NCBI GenBank assembly: GCA_958352845.1 | Contig: CATWQC010000009.1 | Location: 3,774 to 67,773, forward strand | Source: an uncultured Collinsella sp. | GTDB taxonomy: Bacteria; Actinomycetota; Coriobacteriia; Coriobacteriales; Coriobacteriaceae | DNA: 64,000 nt | Direction of reading: 5' to 3' | Part shown: positions 1-11,524 of the stretch, piece by piece | Numbering within the stretch: the first letter of the stretch is position 1 | How the letters are laid out: every line of letters starts with the position of its first letter | Position numbers and translations under genes: made by a program | Notes under the pieces: generated by a model | Databases searched by the model: none | The model's input: the letters and a program-made list of their open reading frames with translations, nothing else | Told to the model about the DNA's origin: nothing

Positions 1-528
1 AACGCAGGCGTTGGATTGATGGTCGCCAGGGTGACGGAGCCACGGAGTCCTCTCAAGAGGACGGAGAAAACGACAGCCTTCAAACTATACGAGTCTGATA
101 CAGGCATGCTCGCATCGCGATACCCCGGCAGCACTGCACGCGCTGTCTATCTTGATATGAAAACTCCCAACCTTGGTGGTCTCTATGAGAACGTGGTCGC
201 GCAGGAACTCGTTGCCCTTGGGGCGGATGCATGGTACTACCAAACGCGTGAGGTCGGTGAAGTTGACTTTGTGATCGAAGGCGCCCACGGGCATGTTGTC
301 CCAATCGAGGTCAAATCGGGCAAGAAAGTTCGAGCGCATGCGGCCCTCGATCGTCTGATGAGTGTGGGCGAGTACAAAATTCCCGAGGCCGTTGTACTGA
401 GCCACGAGAATCTCAGCAAAGAGGGCAAGGTTCTGTACGTTCCAATCTACATGACGTTTTGTCTCGATGAGTTTATGGAAAAGGATGACCCCAATAACGA
501 TTTCTCGTTCGCGCCCATATCTCTCTAG
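1..528 (+). CDS. C-terminal part of an AAA-type ATPase with DUF4143 domain (5' end outside window)
   Basis: The frame is already open at base 1, so only the last 175 or so codons are present. The visible stretch carries the typical DUF4143 pattern: FKLYESDTGML, then GLYENVVAQELVALG, a YYQTREVGEVDFVIE segment and a VVPIEVKSGKK segment with the nuclease-like E-V-D...E-V-K residues. In this family an N-terminal AAA ATPase (lying outside the window) precedes this domain; the cellular role is not established. The gene ends before a hairpin-rich spacer and is convergent with the PFOR gene. A second, complete and only distantly similar member lies at 50309-51661. Confidence 0.8.
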   Translation, partial: NAGVGLMVARVTEPRSPLKRTEKTTAFKLYESDTGMLASRYPGSTARAVYLDMKTPNLGGLYENVVAQELVALGADAWYYQTREVGEVDFVIEGAHGHVVPIEVKSGKKVRAHAALDRLMSVGEYKIPEAVVLSHENLSKEGKVLYVPIYMTFCLDEFMEKDDPNNDFSFAPISL

Positions 529-589
529 CCATTAGAATCCACAATCCAGCCTCGTCCACGCATCAATGCATTTCCCAAGGTGCCGCGCG

Positions 590-692
590 TTTCGCGCCAA
601 AGGCGCGAAAAAGCAAAGGGATAAGGCGTTGCAACAGCCACGCCCCCCATCCATCCCCAAAGTAACGAGCCTTTCGCGGCAAAGCCGCGAAA
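590..692. repeat. Two similar small hairpins with AAA loops
   Basis: TTTCGCGCC-AAA-GGCGCGAAA spans 590-610 and TTTCGCGGC-AAA-GCCGCGAAA spans 672-692. Both have 9-bp perfect arms and the same loop, and differ by an exchange of paired bases. The open frames that cross this spacer on both strands look like translations of these repeats, not genes. Confidence 0.6.
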
Positions 693-770
693 CAGCGAAG
701 GGGACGGAATACCCGACCAACTACGTCCTTCATCCGCCCACACAATCCGAGGACGTAGTCGTAGCAGGGT

Positions 771-881
771 CTGAGGGCTGACCTTCGCGGACACTCCGCA
801 GGACGAAAGAACCCCCGCCGCACGTAGTGCGCAGCGGGGGTTCTTTCATGTCCGAGGACGTCCGCGAAGGTCAGCCCTCAG
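771..881. terminator. Nested inverted repeat between convergent genes, probable bidirectional terminator
   Basis: An inner stem GAAAGAACCCCCGC (805-818) pairs with 834-847. Outside it a perfect 22-bp inverted repeat pairs 771-792 with 860-881. It lies just beyond the PFOR stop codon (899-901) and downstream of the DUF4143 gene, which fits a terminator serving both strands. The separate outer arm is unusual for a simple terminator. Confidence 0.7.
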
Positions 882-898
882 ATCCTGCGGTGGGAGAC

Positions 899-4438
<3,540 letters not shown>

Positions 4439-4857
4439 ATACCCCTCTCCTCTCATATAGGTATACAGGCCCCGGCGATCGCCGGGATGTTGGCGTGATG
4501 GGATTTTCGTTGTTGCTTCCGATCATCTGACAGGCGGACTCAGCGGCAGGTACATGGCGTGGAGAGAAGGCATGCCGAGGCGAGGAGAGCTGCACGCGCT
4601 CCACAGGCCCAGCTACCCGTCTTGCACATGACCGAGCGCCGCAAAGGCCGCATGCCGGATGCTCCCGGGCACGCCCCGGCGATGGGAAGCGCCCGCAACG
4701 GAAATCCGCATGCGGGTTTATTGTACCCCGCCGTCAGGCCATATTTCGGCAAATATAGGTGGGCGGTAGAGGTTTACCTTAGGTGACTGCCAAGGGCCAA
4801 AATGGTCCCTCCATCCCCGGGCGACTGGCTCTGGCGCGCCAAGGAGTGTCCCCAAGT
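4439..4857 (-). other. PFOR leader and upstream spacer
   Basis: No gene is supported here. On the minus strand a TACAAT (4725-4720) could be a -10 box, but no good -35 lies 16-18 bases upstream. If it is used, the PFOR transcript has an untranslated leader of about 280 bases, rich in GC palindromes. No known riboswitch class was recognised. Confidence 0.3.
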
Positions 4858-4890
4858 GCCAGCAGAAAAGGAACGTCCCTATCTGCTGGC
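4858..4890 (-). repeat. Hairpin at the stop codon of the FHA remnant (left copy)
   Basis: Arms GCCAGCAG (4858-4865) and CTGCTGGC (4883-4890) enclose a loop containing GGAACGTCCC. The right arm shares one base with the stop codon. The copy at 11603-11635 has GCCGGCAG/CTGCCGGC, so one base pair changed on both sides and pairing was kept. It may act as a terminator or be a REP-like element. Confidence 0.6.
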
Positions 4891-5323
4891 TAGAGGGCGC
4901 CGAGGAGGATGGCGTAGGTGGTGGATTCGCCGAGCTTGAGCTCGTCGCCGGGGTTGAGCTGGGCGGAGCGGCCAGGCTCTACTTGAATACATACACTCGT
5001 GGCCCCGTTTACCACCACGGTGCCGTTGGTGGACGCCAGGTCCTCGACAAACCATGTGCCAGAATCGTCGCACCAGATATGGGCATGGCGGGCCGAGACG
5101 TCGTCGCCGACGTCGGTGATGTCGCCTTCCCCCGTCGCCAGCGCGCCGATCTCGACGCCCTCCTCACTCGGCTGAATCCAGCGCGGGGCGCTCACCACGT
5201 AGCCGTTTTGCACGCGCAGCAATCCCAGCGGATGCGCCGGCGCGACCTCGTGCTCGCCCGCGACCGAAGACGTGCTCAGCGAGCGCGGCGTCGACGTGGC
5301 GCCGCCACAGGTCGCATGAGCGC
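4890..5323 (-). pseudogene. Truncated FHA-domain gene (3' end only)
   Basis: Translation from AHATCGGATSTPRSL to the stop aligns almost residue for residue with the C-terminal half of the intact FHA protein at 11635-12573. It keeps the FHA core (GEGDITDVGDDVSARHAHIW, then VEDLASTNGTVV). Upstream of the homology break the frame runs on with unrelated residues and a poor start, and the first 165 or so residues of the parent gene are missing. I read it as the original 3' end left behind when the island arrived with its own copy of this 3' end. A short FHA-only product cannot be excluded. Confidence 0.75.
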
Positions 5324-5888
5324 GGCGGCTCGCCCGACTTGGAACTAAGGCGGGCGTGAGAGCAAACGGCATAGGGAACGAATCTTGCGGATGTACTCCT
5401 CGACGTCAGGCAGGTAAGCCCCACGAAGTCACCGGGGAGGCCCAAGCGGCCCGGCACCACTTCCAGATTCTGACCAGGGCGAGTCGTTCGCCGGTGGCTG
5501 AAGGCTCGCTCCCACCCAAAAGGGGAGATTCGCGTTGTTCCCCAATCGCTCTCGCATCTTTCATTTTGCTCGAGGTGGGCTATAAAAACTTTCCTGGTGA
5601 AAGGCGGCGATTGGTTTCCTTTCTTTCTAGAGGAGCGCGCCTGTAATCTGTTTTCATCCTAAATCAAGTTAAGATCGGACCTTCCAGAGGCAAGTCGACT
5701 CAAACTGCGAGGCTCCATGTTGGAATAAAGAGCGCTGTCGAAGTGCCAACAACACAAAGCTTGCCAGTCTCAAATAGAACCTTTTGGGAGTCCGATTGGG
5801 CCGCACACCGAATCCCCGCTGGTGGTTTTTTATAGCTGCGCAACAATAAACAAGGTTAGTGCCAGTCCAGCATGAAATTGAGGAACGT
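5324..5888. other. Spacer at the left edge of the peptide island
   Basis: No complete gene is seen. On the minus strand a short frame around 5340-5425 reads LRGAYLPDVEEYIRKIRSL and stops soon after. It looks like a protein remnant but was not recognised. The right part becomes clearly AT-rich and probably holds the maturase promoter; no convincing hexamer pair was found. Confidence 0.3.
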
Positions 5889-7247
5889 ATGCATTTTTTC
5901 TCAGTAAGTGATCGTCGTTACTGCTTCGATGAGGTCACTCGCAATTGCTTTCAGGTTGACCAAGCATCAGAAGATGCGCTTCGCATATTTGAAGCATCGG
6001 GAAGAACGGTCAACTCGAAGTTGCTAACAAAGTCACTTGCTGCGAAAGGCTACGACCAAACGACCATAGCAGAACTTGAAGACGACATTGATGAGTATCA
6101 ACGATTGTCTGAGCGGACTTTCTTAACAAAAGACACGCCTCGAAAACTTAGATCCATCGAACTCCACGTTTCACATGCATGCAACCTTGGTTGTAGTTAC
6201 TGTTTTGCCGGTAAAGGAGATTATGGAACGTCTCCTCTGCTGATGACAGACGAGATAGCCTTCAAGGCGGTCGACTACCTCGTCGCAAGTTCATCGGAAA
6301 ACGAAACGCTTGCGATCGTCTTTTTTGGTGGGGAACCCATGATTAACGAGCCGCTGATATGGAAAACGGTCGACTATTCAAAAAGAATATACCCCAATAG
6401 AAACTTTACCTATTCTATTACGACCAACGGAACGCTTTTGAATGACACTGCTGTGAATTCTTTCAAGGAGCACGGGTTTTCTGTTCTGATTAGTCTCGAT
6501 GGTACAGGATGCAAGCACGATGCATCGCGCCCGTACAAGACGGGAGGCGGCTCTTTCTCCGATATCGACAAAAACGTTCGTCGTTTTTCCGAGTCGTTCC
6601 CCTTCGGCGCAAGAGCGACCTTAACAAATAATAACTGTAACCTTGTTGAAGACTATCTTCAGTTTAAAGAGATGGGCTTCAGAAGGATTTACTTCTCGCC
6701 CGTGAGCTCATTCGATGAGAATATCAAACTCGACGAACACTCATTAAACAAAATCAGGGCGGGCCTAATAGATTTGGCGGATCAATATCTCAAACAGATT
6801 GATCAAGGGGAAAAGCCCTTGTTTAGAACATTGAAAACTGCAGTTGATTTGATTATGAGCAACAGGATCGCCTTTGTCGGATGCGGGGCTGGCAGGCGTT
6901 TTATTTCCGTGACTCCCGAAGGGGACGTATACCCCTGTCACAGGTTTGTCGGGATGATGCGATTCAAAATGGGCAACATCGTCACCGGAATTGACGAAAC
7001 TAGGTATATTGAAAACTGGAGTCAGGGTGTCGAAAAAAGAATTGACTGTACGGACTGTTGGGCTCGGTCTTTCTGTGGTGGGGGCTGTAGCTGGGAGGCT
7101 GCAGACGAGCACGGCTACTTGCCCAAGAGTCTACACCCTGCATCATGTGAATATAGAAAAATGTGCTACGAGATGGCTTTTGACCTTATTTCCCGCCACT
7201 CATCTTCGCAGGAGAAAAATCAACGAGAAGCTACTGTATCGGAATAA
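5889..7247 (+). CDS. Radical SAM/SPASM peptide maturase (thioether-forming type)
   Basis: A 452-residue protein. An N-terminal region of about 90 residues could be the RiPP precursor recognition part. The radical SAM core starts at ACNLGCSYCF, with the CX3CX2C cluster at Cys98, Cys102 and Cys105, followed by FFGGEP and a TTNGTLL strand. A SPASM region follows: CGAGRRFISVTPEGDVYPC near 331, CTDCWARSFCGGGC, and CEYRKMC at the end, which would hold auxiliary FeS clusters. Enzymes of this build install thioether links on ribosomal peptides. Two Cys-rich small genes follow at once. I preferred the ATG at 5889 (GAGGAA upstream) over the GTG at 5859. The gene is AT-richer than the backbone, suggesting transfer. 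Confidence 0.88.
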   Translation: MHFFSVSDRRYCFDEVTRNCFQVDQASEDALRIFEASGRTVNSKLLTKSLAAKGYDQTTIAELEDDIDEYQRLSERTFLTKDTPRKLRSIELHVSHACNLGCSYCFAGKGDYGTSPLLMTDEIAFKAVDYLVASSSENETLAIVFFGGEPMINEPLIWKTVDYSKRIYPNRNFTYSITTNGTLLNDTAVNSFKEHGFSVLISLDGTGCKHDASRPYKTGGGSFSDIDKNVRRFSESFPFGARATLTNNNCNLVEDYLQFKEMGFRRIYFSPVSSFDENIKLDEHSLNKIRAGLIDLADQYLKQIDQGEKPLFRTLKTAVDLIMSNRIAFVGCGAGRRFISVTPEGDVYPCHRFVGMMRFKMGNIVTGIDETRYIENWSQGVEKRIDCTDCWARSFCGGGCSWEAADEHGYLPKSLHPASCEYRKMCYEMAFDLISRHSSSQEKNQREATVSE

Positions 7248-7349
7248 GCGGTTCAGCGCATTGCTGTCACCATTGTGGAGGTGTTCGTTCTTCTGATTAC
7301 CGTCTGCGAAGCTTATTGCTACGTTCGCCGAAACCATTCTAGAAATATG

Positions 7350-7378
7350 GTGAACTAGACATCTTGGTTTGTTATACA
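7350..7378 (+). promoter_or_regulatory. Possible own promoter for the precursor peptide genes
   Basis: GTGAAC (7350-7355), 17 bases, then TATACA (7373-7378). It lies in the 169-base gap between maturase and first precursor gene. The -35 match is weak. A separate promoter would fit the usual need for more precursor than enzyme. Confidence 0.3.
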
Positions 7379-7416
7379 CAATATTGAGGTTTTTCTGCAC
7401 TCAAAGGGAGGTAGTC

Positions 7417-7620
7417 GTGAAGCATATTCATCCGATTAATCCAGGAAGTGGCGACGAGGCAGGCGTGAAGCCGATGTCTTTTGACTGCCTCTTGGGCATT
7501 ACTGACATCTGTACTGTTTATGATAAAGCAGATGGCTGTGGTGCATACGATTACTGCGACTATGACATGGATGGCGGCAGCATCTGCGTTGTAGATCACT
7601 GTGGCATTGATCAAACGTAG
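7417..7620 (+). CDS. Precursor peptide 1 of a ranthipeptide-like RiPP (six Cys, Asp-rich)
   Basis: A 67-residue peptide starting at GTG 7417, preceded by AAGGGAGG. The start MKHIHP is shared with the next gene. The first 23 residues lack Cys and would be the leader. The core has Cys at 24, 32, 41, 47, 57 and 62, each followed by an Asp 3 to 6 residues on, for example CTVYD and CGAYD. A Cys paired with a downstream Asp is the substrate pattern of ranthipeptides such as freyrasin, where the maturase links Cys sulfur to an Asp side chain. That linkage is inference here. No double-glycine protease site is visible. Confidence 0.8.
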   Translation: MKHIHPINPGSGDEAGVKPMSFDCLLGITDICTVYDKADGCGAYDYCDYDMDGGSICVVDHCGIDQT

Positions 7621-7650
7621 TCTCTAATTGGATTAAGGTGAGGAGCTGTT

Positions 7651-7830
7651 ATGAAGCATATCCATCCTGTTGGTTCAAATGAACATCCTCCCGTTGAGCC
7701 TTGTTGTCTTGGAGTTGATATATGCAATTTTTACGACATCGCCGAGTGCCCTGTTGCGGATTGGTGCTATGTCGATAAAGAATCAAGCTGTGTTTTGCCA
7801 GCAGATTGGTGCGATCCAGTTGACGAGTAG
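7651..7830 (+). CDS. Precursor peptide 2 of a ranthipeptide-like RiPP (seven Cys, Asp-rich)
   Basis: A 59-residue peptide with ATG at 7651 after an AGGTGAGGAG ribosome site, 30 bases behind precursor 1. It starts MKHIHPVGSNEH and has Cys at 18, 19, 25, 33, 39, 47 and 54. From Cys19 on, each Cys has an Asp 3 to 5 residues downstream (CLGVD, CNFYD, CPVAD, CYVD, CVLPAD, CDPVD). It aligns with precursor 1 through C-LG-DIC--YD-A--C---D-C. Outside the leader and these positions the two differ widely, as expected for paralogous RiPP substrates of one enzyme. A longer open frame overlapping in another register (7670-7939) is a shadow. Confidence 0.8.
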   Translation: MKHIHPVGSNEHPPVEPCCLGVDICNFYDIAECPVADWCYVDKESSCVLPADWCDPVDE

Positions 7831-7908
7831 TTTTGTGGCTAGGAACTATTTGGTCCAAATCAGAATAAGATGGGAACAAATTCCAAAATCTCGTGTCTGG
7901 GAGGAGTT

Positions 7909-8016
7909 ATGCCATTATTGCAAGGTCTCGTTGGATTAGCCTTTATACTTGCGTTATATCTGGCACCTTTTTTAATTCTATTCTTCATTATCCGACTCTT
8001 TCTTCGGAGAAAATAG
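7909..8016 (+). CDS. Small single-span membrane peptide (35 residues)
   Basis: An ATG at 7909 follows GGGAGGAG at ideal spacing. The product begins MPLLQGLVGLAFILALYLAP, continues as hydrophobic sequence, and ends RLFLRRK. It is one transmembrane helix with a basic C-terminal tail, so the N-terminus is predicted outside. It is the last gene before the terminator of the precursor operon. By position it could be an immunity or export helper, but no family was recognised. Confidence 0.6.
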   Translation: MPLLQGLVGLAFILALYLAPFLILFFIIRLFLRRK

Positions 8017-8080
8017 GAGTGTCACGCAAACATTAGCGTAGCTTTCTTCCAATATGAGCCGAGCATTGGCAAGTGGAATA

Positions 8081-8125
8081 AGAAGCCCGACCGTTCGCCA
8101 CATGAAAGTGATCGGACGGGCTTCT
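8081..8125 (+). terminator. Terminator after the precursor operon
   Basis: AGAAGCCCGACCG (8081-8093) pairs with CGGACGGGCTTCT (8113-8125) with one mismatch, followed by CTATTT. Confidence 0.7.
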
Positions 8126-8716
8126 CTATTTAACCCGGGCCGCCACCCATAGCGGCTTTCCAAGCGTATTCTCAGTGCAAAGCAATCGTCAGTTTAATCC
8201 TATGCGCTGATACCGCATTTCATTTGTTCGGCTCGAATTCTACGGCCTGGCAACCCTCGCACTCTCCGGCAAATGGATTGAACGCGAAGGCAGAGATGAT
8301 GTGTGCGTGGACATCGAGGCTGCTGTAGGCAACATACTGGGACATGGACCCCCGCTGCGCGTGGTATGCGGCCCGGCATATTCATTGCCGTCCAACCCCG
8401 TGTAGTTGCAGCAAAGGGTGGAACCTCAATGCTCAGCTCATGTTGTCCGTGGGACACGAGAATCGTAAGTACACTTTGGTGCGATTCTCACGCTGATACT
8501 GAGCCACCTGGAATAAGATACGTCGCGACAACACTTCGCTTCACCTCTGTCTCGACAAGATGACGTAGACTAAAGTTTCCTTTAGTAAGAGAACGAGAAC
8601 TATATCTGAAAGCGTTGCGATGGCGTGAAGGCACCGAGTCCGAACCGCCTGAATGCTACGTGCATCTGCATCGCCTTTTTGTTATCTCTGCCAGTTGGGT
8701 AGCACTACACTTGTCA
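8126..8716. other. Spacer with a possible gene remnant, downstream of the ABC exporter
   Basis: No intact gene is supported. On the minus strand 8345-8220 encodes 41 residues beginning MSQYVAYSSLDVHAHI and ending ECEGCQAVEFEPNK, which reads like natural protein. The frame closes a short way upstream and there is no good ribosome site, so I treat it as an unrecognised remnant. A small hairpin ACTAAAG-TTTC-CTTTAGT lies near 8570-8587. Confidence 0.3.
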
Positions 8717-10369
8717 TCATTTACCCTGGTACATGCTGCCTAAATCCACTACCCCTTCTACCGCGCCGACCATCTCGTCATCGTGAGAGACAACGATGAT
8801 CAGCTGGCTTTGCTTGTTGCGCTTAACATAGGCCGCAAGCTCGGCGCGGCTTACAGCGTCTAACCCAGTCGTGGGCTCGTCGAGTACCAAAACTGACGAC
8901 TTGCGTGAAATCGCCGACCATAAGTACACTCGGCGCAGCTCACCGCCCGAAAGCGCGGAGCAACGCTTCCCGAGCAACTCCTTCACGCTGTTTTCCAGCG
9001 AAAGTAGGCCATCTACACCCCGGTGATAGGAAGAAAAGGGCGTGTCGAAATACTCTAACAGCTCTTTCACCGTTTCGTCCGGCGCGAAGCACGACTGTGG
9101 GCAGCACGATATCTCTCTCGCACGTATGTAATCCAAGTCGCATTCTTCGATTGGCACGCCGTTGTATTTTACTTTGCCTTTCGATGAGTATAGCCCGAGC
9201 ATCAAGTAAAGAAGTGACGTCTTGCCTCTTCCGTTTTCCCCAACTATGCAATATGTACCAGGACCGGAAAACTTGAAAGAAAACCCGCCGAGGACCTCTC
9301 GGACAGATCCGTCTGGAAGGGCAACCGAGAATTCCAAATCAGATACCGAAATGTCATTTATTTCATCGAGTTTAGCTAAATCGGTCCGATTCCACCCCGA
9401 TCTCTCCTTTTCTCTCGTCGCGATAGCCGTCCTATCCCATGATGCTTTGGCATCTTGATAGGATTTGAACAATGACATCATACTTTTCAAAGTCTTAAAG
9501 AGAACCGCGAAGTATGTACCGATGATAGTGTACTCGCCTATTGACATAGTTCCGTTAATGATTCGTACTCCGGAAACAACAAGTATCACCGCTTGAAACA
9601 ACGCTGCGAAAAGACCATCGAGCGATGTCAGAGAATATGATAGCTTTCCGGAGCGCAAAACTTTGGGAAAATAGCTCTTAAACCCAGCGTCGAGCGCTTG
9701 TTCGCTCTTGCCGTACGAAGATGTCAGTTGAATGTTGAGAATCTGATTAAGCTGCGATGCAATTGCGGCGTAAAAGGCGCTGTCCGCCTCTTTCTTCTCA
9801 TACGTGACCCTATACAAAAGTTTCCTCAACCCAGTAATTACACAGAAATACACGATGAGGAGAATGATGGAAAACACCGCGAGAGTTGAATCAATTGACC
9901 ATATGATAAGCAATACGATGGGAATGGCTACAATGGACAGCGGCGCACTGATAAAATTCGCCAAAACGAAGGATGAGACCACGCTGGAGTCGGAAATAAT
10001 CCGTTGCGTTGTATAGGCTGGATCGATGGTCCGACTCACCAAGTAATCCTCTCTTTCAAAACGCAAGACGGCCTCCCTGAGAAGATCAAAGGAAAGTCTC
10101 GTGGTTATGCGAATGGAAAGTGTTCCTGCAAAATAAGTAAAGAGGGTGGAGAAAACTCCTATTGACGCAACCAGGAGCGCGAAGAGTACGGCGTCTCTTT
10201 CGCTGCGGTTACCGAGAAGAAAATCTAAGAATTTCCCGTTCACGTATGGCATGGCATAGGAGAGAGCGGTTCCAATCACCGTGATAGCAATGAAGACGAA
10301 AGCCCCTTTTGCTCTGATGAACCTCGAGAGAACGCATCGAATCAAGGAAGGCCCCAATCTACCCGCCAC
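8717..10369 (-). CDS. ABC exporter, fused permease and ATPase
   Basis: A 550-residue half-transporter. The N-terminal 320 residues hold the membrane helices of an ABC exporter. The nucleotide-binding domain has Walker A GENGRGKTS near 377, signature LSGGE near 472, Walker B VLVLDEP near 492 and the H-loop SHD. No N-terminal C39 peptidase is present, so leader cleavage would need another protease. It is convergent with the maturase-precursor operon inside the same AT-rich island, so export of the modified peptides is the likely role. The start is uncertain: GTG 10369 has a poor ribosome site, and a TTG four codons later is an alternative. Confidence 0.85.
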   Translation of the reverse strand: MAGRLGPSLIRCVLSRFIRAKGAFVFIAITVIGTALSYAMPYVNGKFLDFLLGNRSERDAVLFALLVASIGVFSTLFTYFAGTLSIRITTRLSFDLLREAVLRFEREDYLVSRTIDPAYTTQRIISDSSVVSSFVLANFISAPLSIVAIPIVLLIIWSIDSTLAVFSIILLIVYFCVITGLRKLLYRVTYEKKEADSAFYAAIASQLNQILNIQLTSSYGKSEQALDAGFKSYFPKVLRSGKLSYSLTSLDGLFAALFQAVILVVSGVRIINGTMSIGEYTIIGTYFAVLFKTLKSMMSLFKSYQDAKASWDRTAIATREKERSGWNRTDLAKLDEINDISVSDLEFSVALPDGSVREVLGGFSFKFSGPGTYCIVGENGRGKTSLLYLMLGLYSSKGKVKYNGVPIEECDLDYIRAREISCCPQSCFAPDETVKELLEYFDTPFSSYHRGVDGLLSLENSVKELLGKRCSALSGGELRRVYLWSAISRKSSVLVLDEPTTGLDAVSRAELAAYVKRNKQSQLIIVVSHDDEMVGAVEGVVDLGSMYQGK

Positions 10370-10514
10370 AAAACATCAATCACTGATACCTTACACCTCA
10401 ACACAACAGGAGCGAAGATTTGCCAATGAGACTGCTTTAAGATTGCCTTGGGCCAATACGATCTCAAGCTCTTCCTACAAGAGAGTCGGAATCGGACATC
10501 TCCTCCGACGAACC

Positions 10515-10560
10515 TGGCAATCGGGCGGTTGAAATATCTTTTTCAACCGCCCGATTGCCA
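10515..10560. repeat. Perfect 20-bp inverted repeat upstream of the ABC exporter
   Basis: TGGCAATCGGGCGGTTGAAA (10515-10534) and its exact complement (10541-10560) enclose the loop TATCTT. There is no T-tract beyond either arm. It lies in the 315-base gap between the methyltransferase remnant and the exporter, where no gene was found. It could be a terminator, an operator or a small mobile-element relic. Confidence 0.6.
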
Positions 10561-10684
10561 CAATAGATTTGAGCATCCGCCCACAAACGTCCGCGTTTTA
10601 TACCCATCAAATCCTTTGCCTTTTGTCGTCTAGACTAGAAAAATCGCTCGAAATAACGCAACCGGCCTGCTCGCTTGAAGAAAC

Positions 10685-11522
10685 CTAAGCCCGTAACGTA
10701 GATGTGCAAACTTCCGAAACGCCTTGCGCGGCATAGTGCGTATAAACTTCGTCAACCGCCTCAGAAATATCTGAGTATCGCGCCGGGTCAAAAGCATACG
10801 ATGTCGCAGCTATACCCTGCACCCATTCGGAACGCGGATTAATTGAATAGCCACACAGCATCATCATACATGCATCTAGACCTGATTTCCCAAGTATCCG
10901 ACGTATTGATGAGAGCATCGCGGGTCGCCCCTGCACCATCGTCGTCACCCCTATTAGCAGTATTTACCGTTTTTCTCTAAATGCGTATCGCCACCCTTAA
11001 GAATACGAAGTGTTTTATCCAGACCCGATTGTCCTCCATCTCAAACGAAGGGATAAGGAATCTCATCCGGAATCGGCAGTAACGGAGGATTCACAACGAC
11101 AAGCGAAAAACATGAGTCATCTCTCAGAGGGGAGTAAAGGCTCCCCTCAAGCACCCTAGTTTCGTCATCCAAAGAGTTGATGGCAGTGTTTTTCTTACAA
11201 AGGTCGACAACAAAAGGGTTGATTTCTACAGATGTTACATCCATGCCACAGTTGGTAAGTATCAGGCCCTGTATTCTGGGGCCAGAACACAAATCGAGAG
11301 CCTTCCGTGCGCTCTGCGGTGTAAGGCGCCAATCTCAGCAAATCTGTCCCACAATACTGCGCTGAAGAACAAGACGGAACCCCTGAGCCAAACTCCCCTA
11401 TACCTTATTAAGGCTAAGACAGGCAAGTTCACGCACCCGGCATATTCCAGAATAACATCCTATTGTTTTAGATGCTCTACAAGCATGAACAGCCGCGAAT
11501 CGGAAAGATCTTCTAGTTTCGC
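10685..11522 (-). pseudogene. Decayed SAM-dependent methyltransferase gene
   Basis: Pieces of one methyltransferase are readable in different frames. Around 11340-11041 the frame gives RLTPQSARKALDLCSGPRIQGL (motif I, AdoMet binding) and later VVNPPLLPIPDEIPYPFV (an NPP motif). It then hits TGA at 11043-11041 where GGA would continue the usual FVGDGG; the translation past it reads DGGQSGLDKTLRILKGGD. An in-frame TGA also lies just upstream of RLTPQ. The N-terminal part (KLEDLSDSRLFMLVEHLKQ) and the C-terminal part (10948-10685) are in shifted frames. It sits inside the peptide island and may once have been a tailoring enzyme. Confidence 0.65.
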
Positions 11523-11524
11523 CC

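Larger units (their letters stand above)
4785..5323. repeat. Direct repeat, left copy (FHA gene 3' end plus downstream hairpin)
   Basis: This segment is homologous to 11525-12067 in the same orientation. It covers about 105 bases of 3' spacer and the last 145 or so codons of an FHA-domain gene. The copies differ by scattered substitutions, so the duplication is not recent or the copies came from different strains. Homology stops abruptly near 5323 and 12067. The pair encloses the AT-richer peptide island. Confidence 0.85.

Noticed and set aside
529..823. Several small frames on both strands after the DUF4143 gene
   Set aside because: They translate the two small hairpins and the terminator; no ribosome site or natural composition.
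4890..5372. Treating the 160-codon FHA frame as a normal gene
   Set aside because: The first 15-20 residues are unrelated to the intact copy, and the homology break marks a truncation.
5356..5646. A 96-codon plus-strand frame before the maturase
   Set aside because: Low-quality composition and no ribosome site; it crosses the island edge.
7670..7939. An 89-codon frame over precursor 2
   Set aside because: Different register from the well-placed MKHIHP peptide gene; no ribosome site.
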